Position numbers and translations under genes: made by a program. This document shows positions 1 to 8,250 of a stretch of 57,288 nt of DNA, one piece after another; the first letter of the stretch is position 1; each line of letters starts with the position of its first letter. Source of the DNA: an uncultured Oscillospiraceae bacterium (GTDB lineage: Bacteria; Bacillota; Clostridia; Oscillospirales; Oscillospiraceae); the NCBI GenBank assembly GCA_949948775.1, contig CATLHC010000004.1:1-57288 (forward strand), read 5' to 3'. The notes beneath the pieces are model-generated. The model saw only the letters and a list, made by a program, of their open reading frames with translations. It was not told where the DNA came from and did not search any database.

Positions 1-2
1 TC

Positions 3-620
3 ACCCTGGCGGCGGTGATCGGCATCGCCTTTTCCATTGGGCTGTTTATCCTGCTGCCCACCGCTTTGACGGGGCTCATCGGGTTGGTGTGGACCACCAT
101 GCCGCTGTGGGTGCGCTCGGTGGTGGGGGGTGTGCTGAAGGTGGCAATTTTTATGACCTACCTGTTCCTGTGTTCCAAGATGAAAGAGATTCACCGGGTA
201 TTTGAGTACCACGGGGCGGAGCACAAGACCATTTACTGCTATGAAAACGGCCTGGAGCTGACGGTGGAGAACGTGCGCAGGCAGCCCCGGCACCATCCCC
301 GGTGCGGCACCAGCTTCCTGTTCGTGGTCATCGCGGTGTCCATCTTCCTGTCCATCGTGGTGTTCACCCCGCTGGAGATTGAGAACACGTTTCTGCGCAT
401 GGCGCTGCACCTGCTGATGCTGCCCGTCATCGTGGGGGTGACCTATGAGTTCAACCGCTACGTGGGCGGCCACGACGGCCCGGTGTGCCGGGCCCTGCGG
501 GCGCCGGGCATGTGGATGCAGAACTTTACCACGTTTGAGCCGGACGACTCCATGATCGAGGTGGGGATCGAGGCGTTAAAGCGCGTCCTGCCCGAGCAGA
601 AGGGCGCGGATCAGTGGTAA
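3..620 (+). CDS. DUF1385 (YqhQ-type) membrane protein, 5' end missing
   Basis: The reading frame is open from the first complete codon in the window, so the true start lies upstream. The visible 206 residues have several membrane segments (about residues 5-28 and 38-58, and two more in the C-terminal half). Between them is the cytoplasmic stretch typical of the family, with EYHGAEHKTIYCYE, a cysteine-containing PRCGTSFL and NRYVGGHDGPVC. Its function is unknown. In Clostridia a gene of this family usually lies just upstream of prmC, as here, with 46 bases between the stop and the prmC start, so co-transcription is likely. Confidence 0.85.
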   Translation, partial: TLAAVIGIAFSIGLFILLPTALTGLIGLVWTTMPLWVRSVVGGVLKVAIFMTYLFLCSKMKEIHRVFEYHGAEHKTIYCYENGLELTVENVRRQPRHHPRCGTSFLFVVIAVSIFLSIVVFTPLEIENTFLRMALHLLMLPVIVGVTYEFNRYVGGHDGPVCRALRAPGMWMQNFTTFEPDDSMIEVGIEALKRVLPEQKGADQW

Positions 621-666
621 TCATTGGCCCAGGGCGGCAGTATCAACGCAGAGAGGGTGAGAATCC

Positions 667-1539
667 ATGCCCGCAACCTACAACGACCTATATCTGGACG
701 CCCGGAAGGCCCTGAAGGAAGCGGGGGTGGAGCAGGCCCAGCTGGAGGCCAGAGAGCTGCTGTGCTTTGCCTCCGGCAAGGACAGGGGAGAGTTTCTCCG
801 GGACCTGCCTCTGTACGCGTCCGATGGCGTGGAGGGCCGGTTCCGGGACCTGATGGCCCGCCGTATCAAGGGTGAGCCGGTGGCCTATCTCATTGGTGAG
901 TGGGAGTTTTACGGCCTGACGCTGGACATCTGCCGGGATGTGCTCATCCCCCGGCCGGACACTGAGACGCTGGTGGAGCGCGGCATCCTATATGTCCGGG
1001 ACCTGCCGGACGGGACACGGGTGCTGGACCTGTGCGCGGGCAGCGGCTGCGTCGGGCTGGCTGTCGCGGACAACTGCCCAAACACTCAGGTCTATCTGGC
1101 GGAGTGGTCGGAGGATGCCCTGCGGGTGTGCCGCCAGAACATCCGCCGCTGTGGGCTTACCGATCAGGTTAACCCCATCCAGGTGGACGCCCTGGAGCCG
1201 CCGCCCCGGCTGCTGCGGGATTTTGATTTGATTTTGTGCAATCCTCCCTATATTCCCACTCTGGAGGTGGGGCGGCTGGACGCGTCCGTCCGGGACTACG
1301 AGCCGCGCATGGCGCTGGACGGCGGGGAGGACGGGCTGAAATTTTATCGGGCTGTCGCGAAGAAGTGGAAGTGCGCGCTGAAGCCCGGCGGGAAGCTGGC
1401 CTTTGAAGTGGGGTACGACCAGGCCCAGGCCGTGCGGGACATTATGGCCCGGAACGGCTATCAGGACATTCAGACCACCATAGACCCGGGAATGCACTGG
1501 CGGGTGGTGGAGGGAAGTACGGAGCTGCCGGAAAAATAA
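667..1539 (+). CDS. prmC: Release factor glutamine N5-methyltransferase PrmC
   Basis: This SAM-dependent enzyme methylates the glutamine of the GGQ loop in peptide-chain release factors RF1 and RF2. The 290 residues have the family layout: a helical N-terminal domain (about 1-85), the AdoMet-binding motif VLDLCAGSGCVGLA near residue 120, and the NPPY motif at residues 192-195 that holds the substrate glutamine. An AGAGGGTGAG ribosome site precedes the ATG. It follows the DUF1385 gene and precedes recA on the same strand. Length and motifs are normal. Confidence 0.95.
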   Translation: MPATYNDLYLDARKALKEAGVEQAQLEARELLCFASGKDRGEFLRDLPLYASDGVEGRFRDLMARRIKGEPVAYLIGEWEFYGLTLDICRDVLIPRPDTETLVERGILYVRDLPDGTRVLDLCAGSGCVGLAVADNCPNTQVYLAEWSEDALRVCRQNIRRCGLTDQVNPIQVDALEPPPRLLRDFDLILCNPPYIPTLEVGRLDASVRDYEPRMALDGGEDGLKFYRAVAKKWKCALKPGGKLAFEVGYDQAQAVRDIMARNGYQDIQTTIDPGMHWRVVEGSTELPEK

Positions 1540-1635
1540 ATTAAGTCCTGTTTATAGGACATTTAAAAGAGTATCATATGGGACAGCAAGAGGCCGGCGG
1601 CCCTCAAACTACGCCGGTGGAAAGGATGATTGTAC

Positions 1636-2736
1636 ATGGCTGAGAAGAAAAAGCAGGTGGAGTCCGCCGCCCCCGCTGCGGACAAAAAGAAGGCGCTGGA
1701 TACCGCCATCGCCCAAATTGAAAAGGACTTCGGCAAGGGGTCCATCATGCGCCTGGGGGAGAACTCCCACATCGTGGTGGAGGCCATCCCCACCGGATCG
1801 CTGTCCCTGGATATCGCGCTGGGCATCGGCGGCGTGCCCAAGGGGCGCATCATTGAGATCTACGGCCCCGAGTCCTCCGGTAAGACCACCCTGGCCCTGC
1901 ACATCGTGGCCGAGGCCCAGAAGCGGGGGGGCGAGGTGGCTTTCATCGACGCCGAGCACGCCCTGGACCCCACCTATGCCCGGGCTCTGGGAGTGGATAT
2001 CGATTCCATGCTCATCTCCCAGCCGGACACCGGCGAGCAGGGGCTTGAGATCTGCGAGGCACTGGTGCGCTCCGGCGCCATCGACGTGGTGGTGGTGGAC
2101 TCGGTGGCGGCCCTTACCCCTCGGGCGGAGATCGAGGGCGACATGGGCGACAGCCACGTGGGCCTGCTGGCCCGGCTCATGAGTCAGGCCCTGCGCAAGC
2201 TGGCGGGGTCCATCTCCAAGACCAACTGCATCGTCATTTTCATCAACCAGCTGCGGGAGAAGGTGGGCGTGGTGTACGGCAACCCGGAGGTGACCACCGG
2301 CGGCCGGGCGCTGAAGTTCTACGCCTCTGTACGCATGGAGGTGCGGCGCATCGAGGCCATCAAAAACGGTACGGAGGTGGTGGGCAACCGCACACGGGCG
2401 AAGATTGTGAAGAATAAAGTCGCGCCTCCCTTCCGGGAGGCGGAGTTCGAGATCATGTACGGAGAGGGTATCTCCAAAATGGGCGAGCTGGTGGACCTGG
2501 CGGTGAAGCTGGACATCGTGCAGAAATCCGGCTCCTGGTTCTCCATGGGGGACACCCGTGTGGGCCAGGGCCGCGACGCGGTGAAGAAGTATTTTCAGGA
2601 CAACCCGGAGATTGCCGAAAAGGTGGAGGCCGAGGTCCGGGCCAACTCCTACAAGCTCATGAGCCGTCAGTCCCAGGTGGCCGCGAAAGCGGCGGGTCGG
2701 GCTGTGGACGTGGACGCCGATGACTTTGAGGGATAG
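1636..2736 (+). CDS. recA: Recombinase RecA
   Basis: RecA is the DNA-dependent ATPase that forms the strand-exchange filament in recombination and SOS induction. The Walker A motif GPESSGKT is at residues 77-84. The acidic Walker B region ([12 protein letters not shown]) and the L2 loop region ([22 protein letters not shown]) are intact. The total of 366 residues is usual. I chose the ATG that follows GGAAAGGATG; a TTG two codons upstream is possible. I see no canonical Firmicute LexA box (GAAC-N4-GTTC) in the 96 bases upstream. A dyad GTCCT-N6-AGGAC is present instead, at about 1544-1559. Confidence 0.98.
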   Translation: MAEKKKQVESAAPAADKKKALDTAIAQIEKDFGKGSIMRLGENSHIVVEAIPTGSLSLDIALGIGGVPKGRIIEIYGPESSGKTTLALHIVAEAQKRGGEVAFIDAEHALDPTYARALGVDIDSMLISQPDTGEQGLEICEALVRSGAIDVVVVDSVAALTPRAEIEGDMGDSHVGLLARLMSQALRKLAGSISKTNCIVIFINQLREKVGVVYGNPEVTTGGRALKFYASVRMEVRRIEAIKNGTEVVGNRTRAKIVKNKVAPPFREAEFEIMYGEGISKMGELVDLAVKLDIVQKSGSWFSMGDTRVGQGRDAVKKYFQDNPEIAEKVEAEVRANSYKLMSRQSQVAAKAAGRAVDVDADDFEG

Positions 2737-2780
2737 GCTCCTTTTCCGGCTATTCTGCCCGAGGTGGAGAGAATGATTTG

Positions 2781-2999
2781 ATGAATAAGACAGTGATTGT
2801 GCGGATTTTTTGGGGTATATTGATTATCATTTTTCTCCTTTGCTTTATCCTGTCGCTGCTCTGGTATGCAACGGGTTCTCTGGAGATGATGCCGACGGAA
2901 GAGCAGCAGGAGAAAGCGCGGGCGGCGGCGATATTTTCCATGCTCGTGACCGGCGTTTCCTGTATGATTTGTGCTGCCGTTCGCAGGCGGGTAAAATGA
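2781..2999 (+). CDS. Small two-helix membrane protein, function unknown
   Basis: This 72-residue protein is supported by its very hydrophobic make-up. One transmembrane helix spans about residues 4-28 (IVRIFWGILIIIFLLCFILS) and a second spans about 50-66 (FSMLVTGVSCMICAAV). A short charged loop with EEQQEKAR lies between them. A GGTGGAGAG sequence about nine bases upstream can act as a ribosome site. It sits between recA and recX, six bases before recX, so it is probably part of that transcript. I do not recognise the family. Confidence 0.6.
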   Translation: MNKTVIVRIFWGILIIIFLLCFILSLLWYATGSLEMMPTEEQQEKARAAAIFSMLVTGVSCMICAAVRRRVK

Positions 3000-3005
3000 G
3001 GAGCT

Positions 3006-3701
3006 ATGAAGATTGAAAAATTAGAGCCCTCCCAGCACAAGCAGGGGCGCTGGCTGGTGTGGCTGGAGGACGCCTCCATTGTCCGCGTCGGTGAAGGGGA
3101 TGTGGTATCCCTGGGGCTCTACGCCGGGAAAGAGCTGACCGGCGCGGAGGGAGAGGCGCTGTGCGCCGCCGGGGAGAAATCCAAGCTCATGGAGCGGGCG
3201 GTGGGGCTGCTGTCCCAGCGGCCCATGTCCCGGAAGGAGCTTCTCGACAAGCTGTGCGCCCCGCCCCGGCAAAAGAAAGAGAAGTACCCCTATGACAAGC
3301 TGGACGACACCCCGGATCTTGATGCTTTACAGGCACGGAAGGAAGCCGTCCTGGAGCGGGCGGAAGCCGTGGCGGACCGCCTCACCGACCTGGGCCTGCT
3401 GAACGACGGCGAGTATGCCCGCACGGTGGTGCGCCACTACGCCGCCAAGGGCTACGGTCCCCGGAAGATCCGGGATGAGCTGTACCGCCGGGGGGTGCCC
3501 CGGGAGTTCTGGGAGGAGGCCATGGAGGAGCGGGAGCCGGACGAGCGTCAGATCGACAAGCTGGTCCGGCAGAAGCTTCGGGATGGAGAGCCTATCCGGG
3601 AAAATCTCAAAAGGGTTTCCGACTACTTGGCCCGCCGGGGCTACGGCTGGGAGGAGGTCTCGGCGGCGCTGGACCGCGTCCGGGAGGAGTGGGGGGATTA
3701 A
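3006..3701 (+). CDS. recX: Regulatory protein RecX
   Basis: RecX binds RecA filaments and limits their activity. The 231-residue protein has the repeated three-helix modules of the family. Key segments are AVGLLSQRPMSRKELLDKL (about residues 60-78), LTDLGLLNDGEYARTVVRHY (about 122-141) and GYGPRKIRDELYRRGVP just after it. It lies downstream of recA, the usual partner, separated only by the small membrane gene. A GAGGAGCT ribosome site precedes the ATG closely. Its last four bases overlap the 3' end of the convergent DUF6809-like gene. Confidence 0.92.
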   Translation: MKIEKLEPSQHKQGRWLVWLEDASIVRVGEGDVVSLGLYAGKELTGAEGEALCAAGEKSKLMERAVGLLSQRPMSRKELLDKLCAPPRQKKEKYPYDKLDDTPDLDALQARKEAVLERAEAVADRLTDLGLLNDGEYARTVVRHYAAKGYGPRKIRDELYRRGVPREFWEEAMEEREPDERQIDKLVRQKLRDGEPIRENLKRVSDYLARRGYGWEEVSAALDRVREEWGD

Positions 3702-3952
3702 TCCTCCTCGGCGTCCAAAAAGGCCAGCATGAGCTGTCCGCCCAGGCGGAAGCCGTCCTGGAAGGTACGCGCCCGGCCTCTGTTCAGCTCTACCCGAAGG
3801 GTACGCTCTAGCTCGTTGGTGAAGGCCGTGCCCATCTCCCGGCGCACCCGCTCCAGGTGGCGGGACAGGGCGGAGTCCTGGTTGTCCAGCGGGCTGGAGG
3901 CGGGCGTGTGGATGGGGTCGCCATGGTAGATGGCGCCGATGTAGTCGAACAT
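3698..3952 (-). CDS. DUF6809-like small protein, divergent from an XRE regulator
   Basis: This 84-residue protein begins MFDYIGAIYHGDPI and ends with RTFQDGFRLGGQLMLAFLDAEED. That pattern, a short Tyr-rich start, a helical middle and a C-terminal F-x-x-G-F-x-L-G-x-x-L-M segment, is what I recall of the DUF6809 family of Clostridia. The assignment is from memory. A ribosome site (AAAGGGG) lies ten bases before the ATG. It is read divergently from the XRE regulator and has a consensus promoter (see the promoter entry), so it is probably the regulator's main target. Its function is unknown. Confidence 0.7.
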   Translation of the reverse strand: MFDYIGAIYHGDPIHTPASSPLDNQDSALSRHLERVRREMGTAFTNELERTLRVELNRGRARTFQDGFRLGGQLMLAFLDAEED

Positions 3953-3989
3953 GGGGGATGCCCCTTTCGGTGTCCTAGGGAGGACAGAC

Positions 3990-4039
3990 TTGAAATCTAC
4001 TTTCAGGTAAATTATAATCTACAGTAAGGTAAATGTCAA
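3990..4039. promoter_or_regulatory. Face-to-face divergent promoters sharing one palindromic -10 box, with paired direct repeats
   Basis: On the plus strand TTGAAA (3990-3995) and TATAAT (4013-4018) are 17 bases apart. On the minus strand TTGACA (4034-4039) and TATAAT (4011-4016) are also 17 apart. The two -10 boxes are one palindrome, ATTATAAT. Each spacer carries the same 19-base sequence with 15 matches: AATCTACTTTCAGGTAAAT at 3994-4012 and AATCTACAGTAAGGTAAAT at 4016-4034, offset by 22 bases, about two helical turns. The promoters drive the XRE gene and the DUF6809-like gene. The repeats are the likely operator of the XRE protein (inference). Confidence 0.8.
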
Positions 4040-4049
4040 GAGGTGCAGG

Positions 4050-4301
4050 ATGGAGCGGGAAAATATTTTTGGGATGCGGGTTTATGAGCAGCGTAAGAAG
4101 CGGAGGCTGCTCCAAAAGGAATTGGGGGAAAAAGTGGGCCTAAGCGGCAAAGCCATCAGTACCATTGAGAGCGGGATGCGGGGGACCAGCTTTGACAAGC
4201 TGGTAGAGCTGGCGTATTTTTTCCAGGTCTCTACAGACTATCTTCTTGGCATCACCGACGACCCCACATGGCGGGGCGGACAGGAGGAGGGAACAGATTG
4301 A
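4050..4301 (+). CDS. XRE-family HTH transcriptional regulator
   Basis: This 83-residue protein is essentially one helix-turn-helix domain. It contains MRVYEQRKKRRLLQKELGEK, then VGLSGKAISTIESG, then FDKLVELAYFFQVSTDYLLG, the usual five-helix HTH_3 pattern, followed by a short acidic tail. It lies about 25 bases downstream of its predicted start point, within the promoter region it probably controls. Its TGA overlaps the TTG start of rimO in the sequence TTGA, so rimO translation should be coupled to it. It therefore probably sets its own level, that of the divergent gene and indirectly that of rimO (inference). Confidence 0.88.
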   Translation: MERENIFGMRVYEQRKKRRLLQKELGEKVGLSGKAISTIESGMRGTSFDKLVELAYFFQVSTDYLLGITDDPTWRGGQEEGTD

Positions 4302-5626
4302 ACAATTATAAGGTGGCCTTCGTTTCCCTGGGCTGTGCCAAGAACCTGGTGAACGCCGAGCAGATGATGGCCCTGTGCCGGAATGCGGGTTACACCGTCA
4401 CGGGCGACCCGGAGGGGGCGGACGTGGCGGTGCTGAACACCTGCGGCTTTATCGAGTCCGCGAAAAGCGAGGCCATCGACGGCATTTTGGAGCTGGCGGA
4501 GCTGAAACAGGCAGGGAAGCTGAACAAGCTGCTGGTGACGGGCTGCCTGGCCCAGCGCTACCCCGACGACATCCGCGCCGAGCTGCCCGAGGTGGACGGC
4601 CTTCTGGGCACGGGCAGCTATACCTGCGTGGTGTCCGCTGTGGAGCGGCTCATGGCGGGGGAAAGGCCGGAGGAGTTCGGCGACATCCACCGGACCTACG
4701 AGGACGGCGAGCGGTGGGTGACCACGCCGCCCTATACGGCCTATCTCAAGATTGCCGAGGGGTGCTCAAACGGCTGTGCGTTCTGCGTCATCCCGAAGCT
4801 GAGGGGAAAGTACCGCAGCAGGTCTGTAAAGGCCCTTCTCAGCGAGGCGGAGTCCCTGGTCCGGCGGGGAGTGAAGGAGCTCATTGTCATTGCCCAGGAC
4901 ATCACCCGTTACGGCTTGGACTTGGGAGACGGGACCACGCTGGCGGCGCTGCTGACCGAATTGTGTAAGCTGGATTTCCACTGGATACGCCTCCACTACC
5001 TGTATCCGGAGGCGGTGACGGATGAGCTGATCGACGTCATTGCCCGGGAAAAGAAGATCGTCCACTATCTGGACATCCCCATCCAGCACGCCAACGACGG
5101 CATTTTGAAAGCCATGCGCCGGCGGAGCACAAAGGCGGAGATCGAAGCGCTGTTTGCCAAGCTCCGGGCGGTTATGCCGGACGTGGTGCTGCGCACCTCG
5201 CTCATCTGCGGCCTGCCCGGAGAGGGCGAGGCGGAGTTTGAGGAGCTGTGTGAGTTTTTGCGGGAGCAGAAAATACAGCGGGCAGGGGTGTTTCAGTTCT
5301 CCCCGGAGGAGGGGACGCTGGCCGCCGCCATGGAGGACCAGGTGGACCCGGAAATTGCGGCCCGGCGGGTGGAGCTGGTGGTGGACCTGCAGTCCCGCAT
5401 CATGGACGAGTACAACGAGGCCCGGCTGGGCGCCTGTATGGAGGTGCTGTGCGAGGGCTTTGACGCAGACGGCGGCTGCTATGTGGGCCGCACCTACGCC
5501 GATTCGGTGGACATCGACGGCCGGGTGCTGTTCACGGCGGCGGGGCTGGTCCCGGCGGGGGAGTTTGTCAATGTACGGATCACCGGGACATCCGACGGAG
5601 ACCTGACTGGAGAGATTGAAGACTAA
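4298..5626 (+). CDS. rimO: Ribosomal protein uS12 methylthiotransferase RimO
   Basis: RimO is a radical-SAM enzyme that adds a methylthio group to the conserved aspartate of ribosomal protein uS12. I place the start at a TTG because it follows GGAGGAGGG and gives the typical beginning with YKVAFVSLGCAKN; an ATG ten codons upstream would lie inside the preceding gene. The N-terminal cluster cysteines include C13, NTCGF and GCLAQRY. The radical-SAM motif is C156-x3-C160-x2-C163 (CSNGCAFC), and a TRAM domain ends the 442 residues. The start overlaps the stop of the XRE gene, an unusual arrangement for rimO. Confidence 0.95.
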   Translation: MNNYKVAFVSLGCAKNLVNAEQMMALCRNAGYTVTGDPEGADVAVLNTCGFIESAKSEAIDGILELAELKQAGKLNKLLVTGCLAQRYPDDIRAELPEVDGLLGTGSYTCVVSAVERLMAGERPEEFGDIHRTYEDGERWVTTPPYTAYLKIAEGCSNGCAFCVIPKLRGKYRSRSVKALLSEAESLVRRGVKELIVIAQDITRYGLDLGDGTTLAALLTELCKLDFHWIRLHYLYPEAVTDELIDVIAREKKIVHYLDIPIQHANDGILKAMRRRSTKAEIEALFAKLRAVMPDVVLRTSLICGLPGEGEAEFEELCEFLREQKIQRAGVFQFSPEEGTLAAAMEDQVDPEIAARRVELVVDLQSRIMDEYNEARLGACMEVLCEGFDADGGCYVGRTYADSVDIDGRVLFTAAGLVPAGEFVNVRITGTSDGDLTGEIED

Positions 5627-5751
5627 AGCTAGTATGCACTAAAACGTGAACAACTTCAAGTGATAAATTCCACAAAAAAGTGTACTGGAATTGGTGTATT
5701 TCTACTGGATTTTTTAGGTGCCATATGGTACGCTGAAAGGGGTGAGGGGCG

Positions 5752-5970
5752 ATGCCGATTGTATATGGGAAGTTGTTTGCGCTGCTGGAAGAAAAAGGCT
5801 TGACAAAATACAGTCTCAGGCGCGACAATGTGGTTGGCGTGGCGACCCTGGAAAAAATGCGCAAAAATGAGGGCTATATCGACACCCGCACCATTGAGCA
5901 TCTGTGTGAGTATCTAGACTGCCAGCCTGGAGACATCATGGAATACATCCCGAACCAAAAGGAGAAGTGA
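5752..5970 (+). CDS. Small XRE-type HTH regulator next to pgsA
   Basis: This 72-residue protein has a compact HTH layout: YGKLFALLEEKGLTKYSLRR, then VVGVATLEKMRKNEG, then DTRTIEHLCEYLDCQPGDIM. This matches the short Cro/C1-type proteins (YozG or HTH_26 class) of Firmicutes. AAAGGGGTGAGGGG precedes the ATG. Its TGA is one base from the pgsA ATG, so the two are surely co-translated. A short direct repeat TACTGGA (5683-5689 and 5703-5709, 20 bases apart) and a dyad AATTCCA...TGGAATT (5666-5692) lie upstream and could be its operator. That is weak evidence. Confidence 0.85.
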   Translation: MPIVYGKLFALLEEKGLTKYSLRRDNVVGVATLEKMRKNEGYIDTRTIEHLCEYLDCQPGDIMEYIPNQKEK

Positions 5971-5971
5971 A

Positions 5972-6508
5972 ATGAACTTACCAAACAAACTGACTTTGAT
6001 GCGCGTCATCCTCATCCCGGTGTACCTGGTATTGTGGCATCTGGATTTTGCGTATAACAACTACGCCGCTCTGGCGGTCTTTGTGGTGGCCAGCCTCACC
6101 GACTTTTTGGACGGTTACATCGCCCGGAAGCACAATCTGGTGACGGACTTTGGAAAATTCATGGACCCTCTAGCGGATAAAATGCTGGTGCTCACCGCCA
6201 TGACCTGCTTCTGCGCCATGGGCCGGTTCCCAGACTGGGCGCTGGTCATCGTCATGGCCCGGGAGTTCGCCGTGTCCGGCCTGCGGCTGGTGGCGGTGGA
6301 CAACGGCCGGGTCATCGCCGCCGGCATGTCCGGCAAGGTCAAGACCTTCTCCACCATGATCTGCCTGAGCCTGATGCACCTGTGGGGCGAGCCGTTTGCC
6401 ATGAACACGCTGGACTGGGTGTGCGTGGCCGTCATCGCCGCCACCACCCTGTACTCCGGCGTGGAGTACTTTGTGAAGAACAAGGACGTGCTCAACTGGA
6501 ACAAGTAA
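5972..6508 (+). CDS. pgsA: CDP-diacylglycerol-glycerol-3-phosphate 3-phosphatidyltransferase PgsA
   Basis: PgsA makes phosphatidylglycerol phosphate, the committed step of phosphatidylglycerol and cardiolipin synthesis, in the membrane. The CDP-alcohol phosphotransferase signature is complete: D44-x2-D47-G-x2-A51-R52-x8-G61-x3-D65-x3-D69. The 178 residues carry several transmembrane helices, the normal length. AGGAGAAGTGAA, which includes the end of the upstream HTH gene, serves as the ribosome site. A GC-rich hairpin follows the gene. Confidence 0.95.
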   Translation: MNLPNKLTLMRVILIPVYLVLWHLDFAYNNYAALAVFVVASLTDFLDGYIARKHNLVTDFGKFMDPLADKMLVLTAMTCFCAMGRFPDWALVIVMAREFAVSGLRLVAVDNGRVIAAGMSGKVKTFSTMICLSLMHLWGEPFAMNTLDWVCVAVIAATTLYSGVEYFVKNKDVLNWNK

Positions 6509-6513
6509 AGCGC

Positions 6514-6543
6514 AAAGGGCGGGGCCGAGTGCCCCGCCCCTTT
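6514..6543 (+). terminator. Probable terminator after pgsA
   Basis: AAAGGGCGGGGC pairs with GCCCCGCCCCTTT across a short loop. The stem ends in TTTC followed by AAGTTT, so the U-tract is poor. It lies between pgsA and the alpha-glucosidase gene. Confidence 0.6.
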
Positions 6544-6572
6544 CAAGTTTGCGAAAAATGGAGGAAAACGCC

Positions 6573-8183
6573 ATGGAATGGTGGAAGGACGCGATCATTT
6601 ACCAGATTTACCCCCGCAGCTTTCAAGACTCCAACGGGGACGGCATCGGCGACATCCCCGGCATCATCAGCCGCCTGGACCATTTGCAGGAGCTGGGAGT
6701 GGGGGCCATCTGGCTCAGCCCGGTGTACCCGTCCCCCAACGACGACAACGGCTACGACATCAGCGACTACAAAAACATCAATCCTGAGTACGGCACGCTG
6801 GAGGACATGGACCGCCTCATCCTGGAGGCCAAGCGACGTGGAATACGTATTTTGATGGACCTGGTCATCAACCATACCTCCACAAAGCACGCGTGGTTTG
6901 AGAAGAGCCGCCGCCGCATCGAGCCCTATACCGATTACTACTACTGGGCTCCCGGCAATCCGGACGGGACCCTCCCCAACAACTGGACGGGCTTCTTCGG
7001 CGAGGACTGCTGGCAGTGGGACGATGTGCGGGGGGAGTATTATCTCCACCTGTTCGCCCGCACGCAGGCGGACTTGAATTACCACTGCCCCCAGGTGCTG
7101 GACGAGGTAAAGGATGTGCTGCGCTTCTGGCTGGACCGGGGGGTGGCGGGCTTCCGGTGCGACGTCATCAACCTGCTGTGGAAGGACAGCTTGGCCGACG
7201 GCGAAAAGCGCCTGGCCCTCACCGGGCTGGAGCACTATTTGTCGCTGCCCGAGACCCACGGCATCCTGCGCCAGCTGCGGAAGGTGCTGGACGGCTACAG
7301 GGCGTTCACGGTGGGGGAGACGGTGTTCGTCACCCCGGAGATGGCCCGCGACCTGTGCGCTGAGGACCGGGGAGAGCTGAACATGGTGTTCTCCTTCGAG
7401 CACATGGAGTGCGACCAGCGCTTCATCAAGTGGCTGAAGCGGGACTTCCGGCCCAAGGCGTTCTTTGAGTGCCTCATCAAGTGGCAGAAAGAGCTGCCCT
7501 GGAATACCATTTACCTGGAAAACCACGACCAGCCCCGGTCCATCCCCCGCTTCGGCAGCAACAGCTGGTGGCGGGAGAGCGGCAAGCTGCTGGCCACGCT
7601 GGTGCTGACGCTCCGGGGCACGCCGTTTATCTACCAGGGCCAGGAGATCGGCATGGTGGATTTCGATTTTGACGGCGTGGACCAGCTCGACGACGTGGAG
7701 AGCCGCAATGTGAACCGCCTCCTGAGCGCCTACCACGTGCCGGAGGGTCTGCGCTGGAGAATCATCTCCCGCACCAGCCGGGACAACGCCCGCACGCCCA
7801 TGCAGTGGGACGACGGCCCCAATGCGGGCTTCACCACGGCAGACAAGGCGTGGCTGGGGGTGAACCGCAATTTCCACTTCATCAACCTGGCGGACCAGGA
7901 GAACGACCCGGATTCCATCTGGAACTGGTACAAGGATCTGGCCAAGCTGCGGGGTGAGCGGGAGGTGCTGCGCCGGGGGGATTTCCTCTGGCTGGAGTGT
8001 ACCCACCGGGTGTTTGTCTACCGCCGCCGTCTGGGGGCGGAGAGCGTCACGGTGGCGCTGAATTTCAGCGGCCGGCCCGCACGGGTGGGCAGCCGGGGAA
8101 GGCTGCTGCGGTCTAATTACCATCGGGACGGCTTTGATGGGCGGCTCCAGCCCTGGGAAGCGGTGATCCTGGAGGACGTCTGA
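6573..8183 (+). CDS. GH13 alpha-glucosidase (oligo-1,6-glucosidase type)
   Basis: This 536-residue cytoplasmic glycoside hydrolase should cleave short alpha-glucosides from the non-reducing end. It opens with WWKDAIIYQIYPRSF, as in MalL, TreA and DexB enzymes. Conserved regions are DLVINHTS (D96), GFRCDVINLL with nucleophile D197, the acid/base E249 in VGETVF, and D319 in ENHDQP. The residue after the nucleophile is Val198. In this subfamily Val is associated with alpha-1,6 substrates, while Ala is found in alpha-1,4 enzymes. Trehalose-6-phosphate hydrolase is the main alternative. I chose the ATG eight bases after GGAGG; an ATG five codons upstream is also open. It appears monocistronic, with no sugar transporter next to it. 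Confidence 0.9.
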   Translation: MEWWKDAIIYQIYPRSFQDSNGDGIGDIPGIISRLDHLQELGVGAIWLSPVYPSPNDDNGYDISDYKNINPEYGTLEDMDRLILEAKRRGIRILMDLVINHTSTKHAWFEKSRRRIEPYTDYYYWAPGNPDGTLPNNWTGFFGEDCWQWDDVRGEYYLHLFARTQADLNYHCPQVLDEVKDVLRFWLDRGVAGFRCDVINLLWKDSLADGEKRLALTGLEHYLSLPETHGILRQLRKVLDGYRAFTVGETVFVTPEMARDLCAEDRGELNMVFSFEHMECDQRFIKWLKRDFRPKAFFECLIKWQKELPWNTIYLENHDQPRSIPRFGSNSWWRESGKLLATLVLTLRGTPFIYQGQEIGMVDFDFDGVDQLDDVESRNVNRLLSAYHVPEGLRWRIISRTSRDNARTPMQWDDGPNAGFTTADKAWLGVNRNFHFINLADQENDPDSIWNWYKDLAKLRGEREVLRRGDFLWLECTHRVFVYRRRLGAESVTVALNFSGRPARVGSRGRLLRSNYHRDGFDGRLQPWEAVILEDV

Positions 8184-8207
8184 GCGGTTTGGGACTGATT
8201 AAAGAGG

Positions 8208-8244
8208 AAAAGACCGGCTCCGTGGGCAGCGGAGCCGGTCTTTT
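8208..8244. terminator. Bidirectional intrinsic terminator
   Basis: AAAGACCGGCTCC pairs perfectly with GGAGCCGGTCTTT around GTGGGCAGC-type loop bases and runs into six Ts on the plus strand, with A-rich sequence on the other side. It separates the alpha-glucosidase gene from the convergent VanY-like gene and can serve both. Confidence 0.9.
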
Positions 8245-8250
8245 TTGGCG

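Noticed and set aside
640-653. GTATCAACGCAGAG, identical to part of a common cDNA-library adapter
   Set aside because: Only 14 bases match. The adjoining bases differ, and it sits naturally between two genes that belong together. Chance is the simplest reading, though the read support could be checked.
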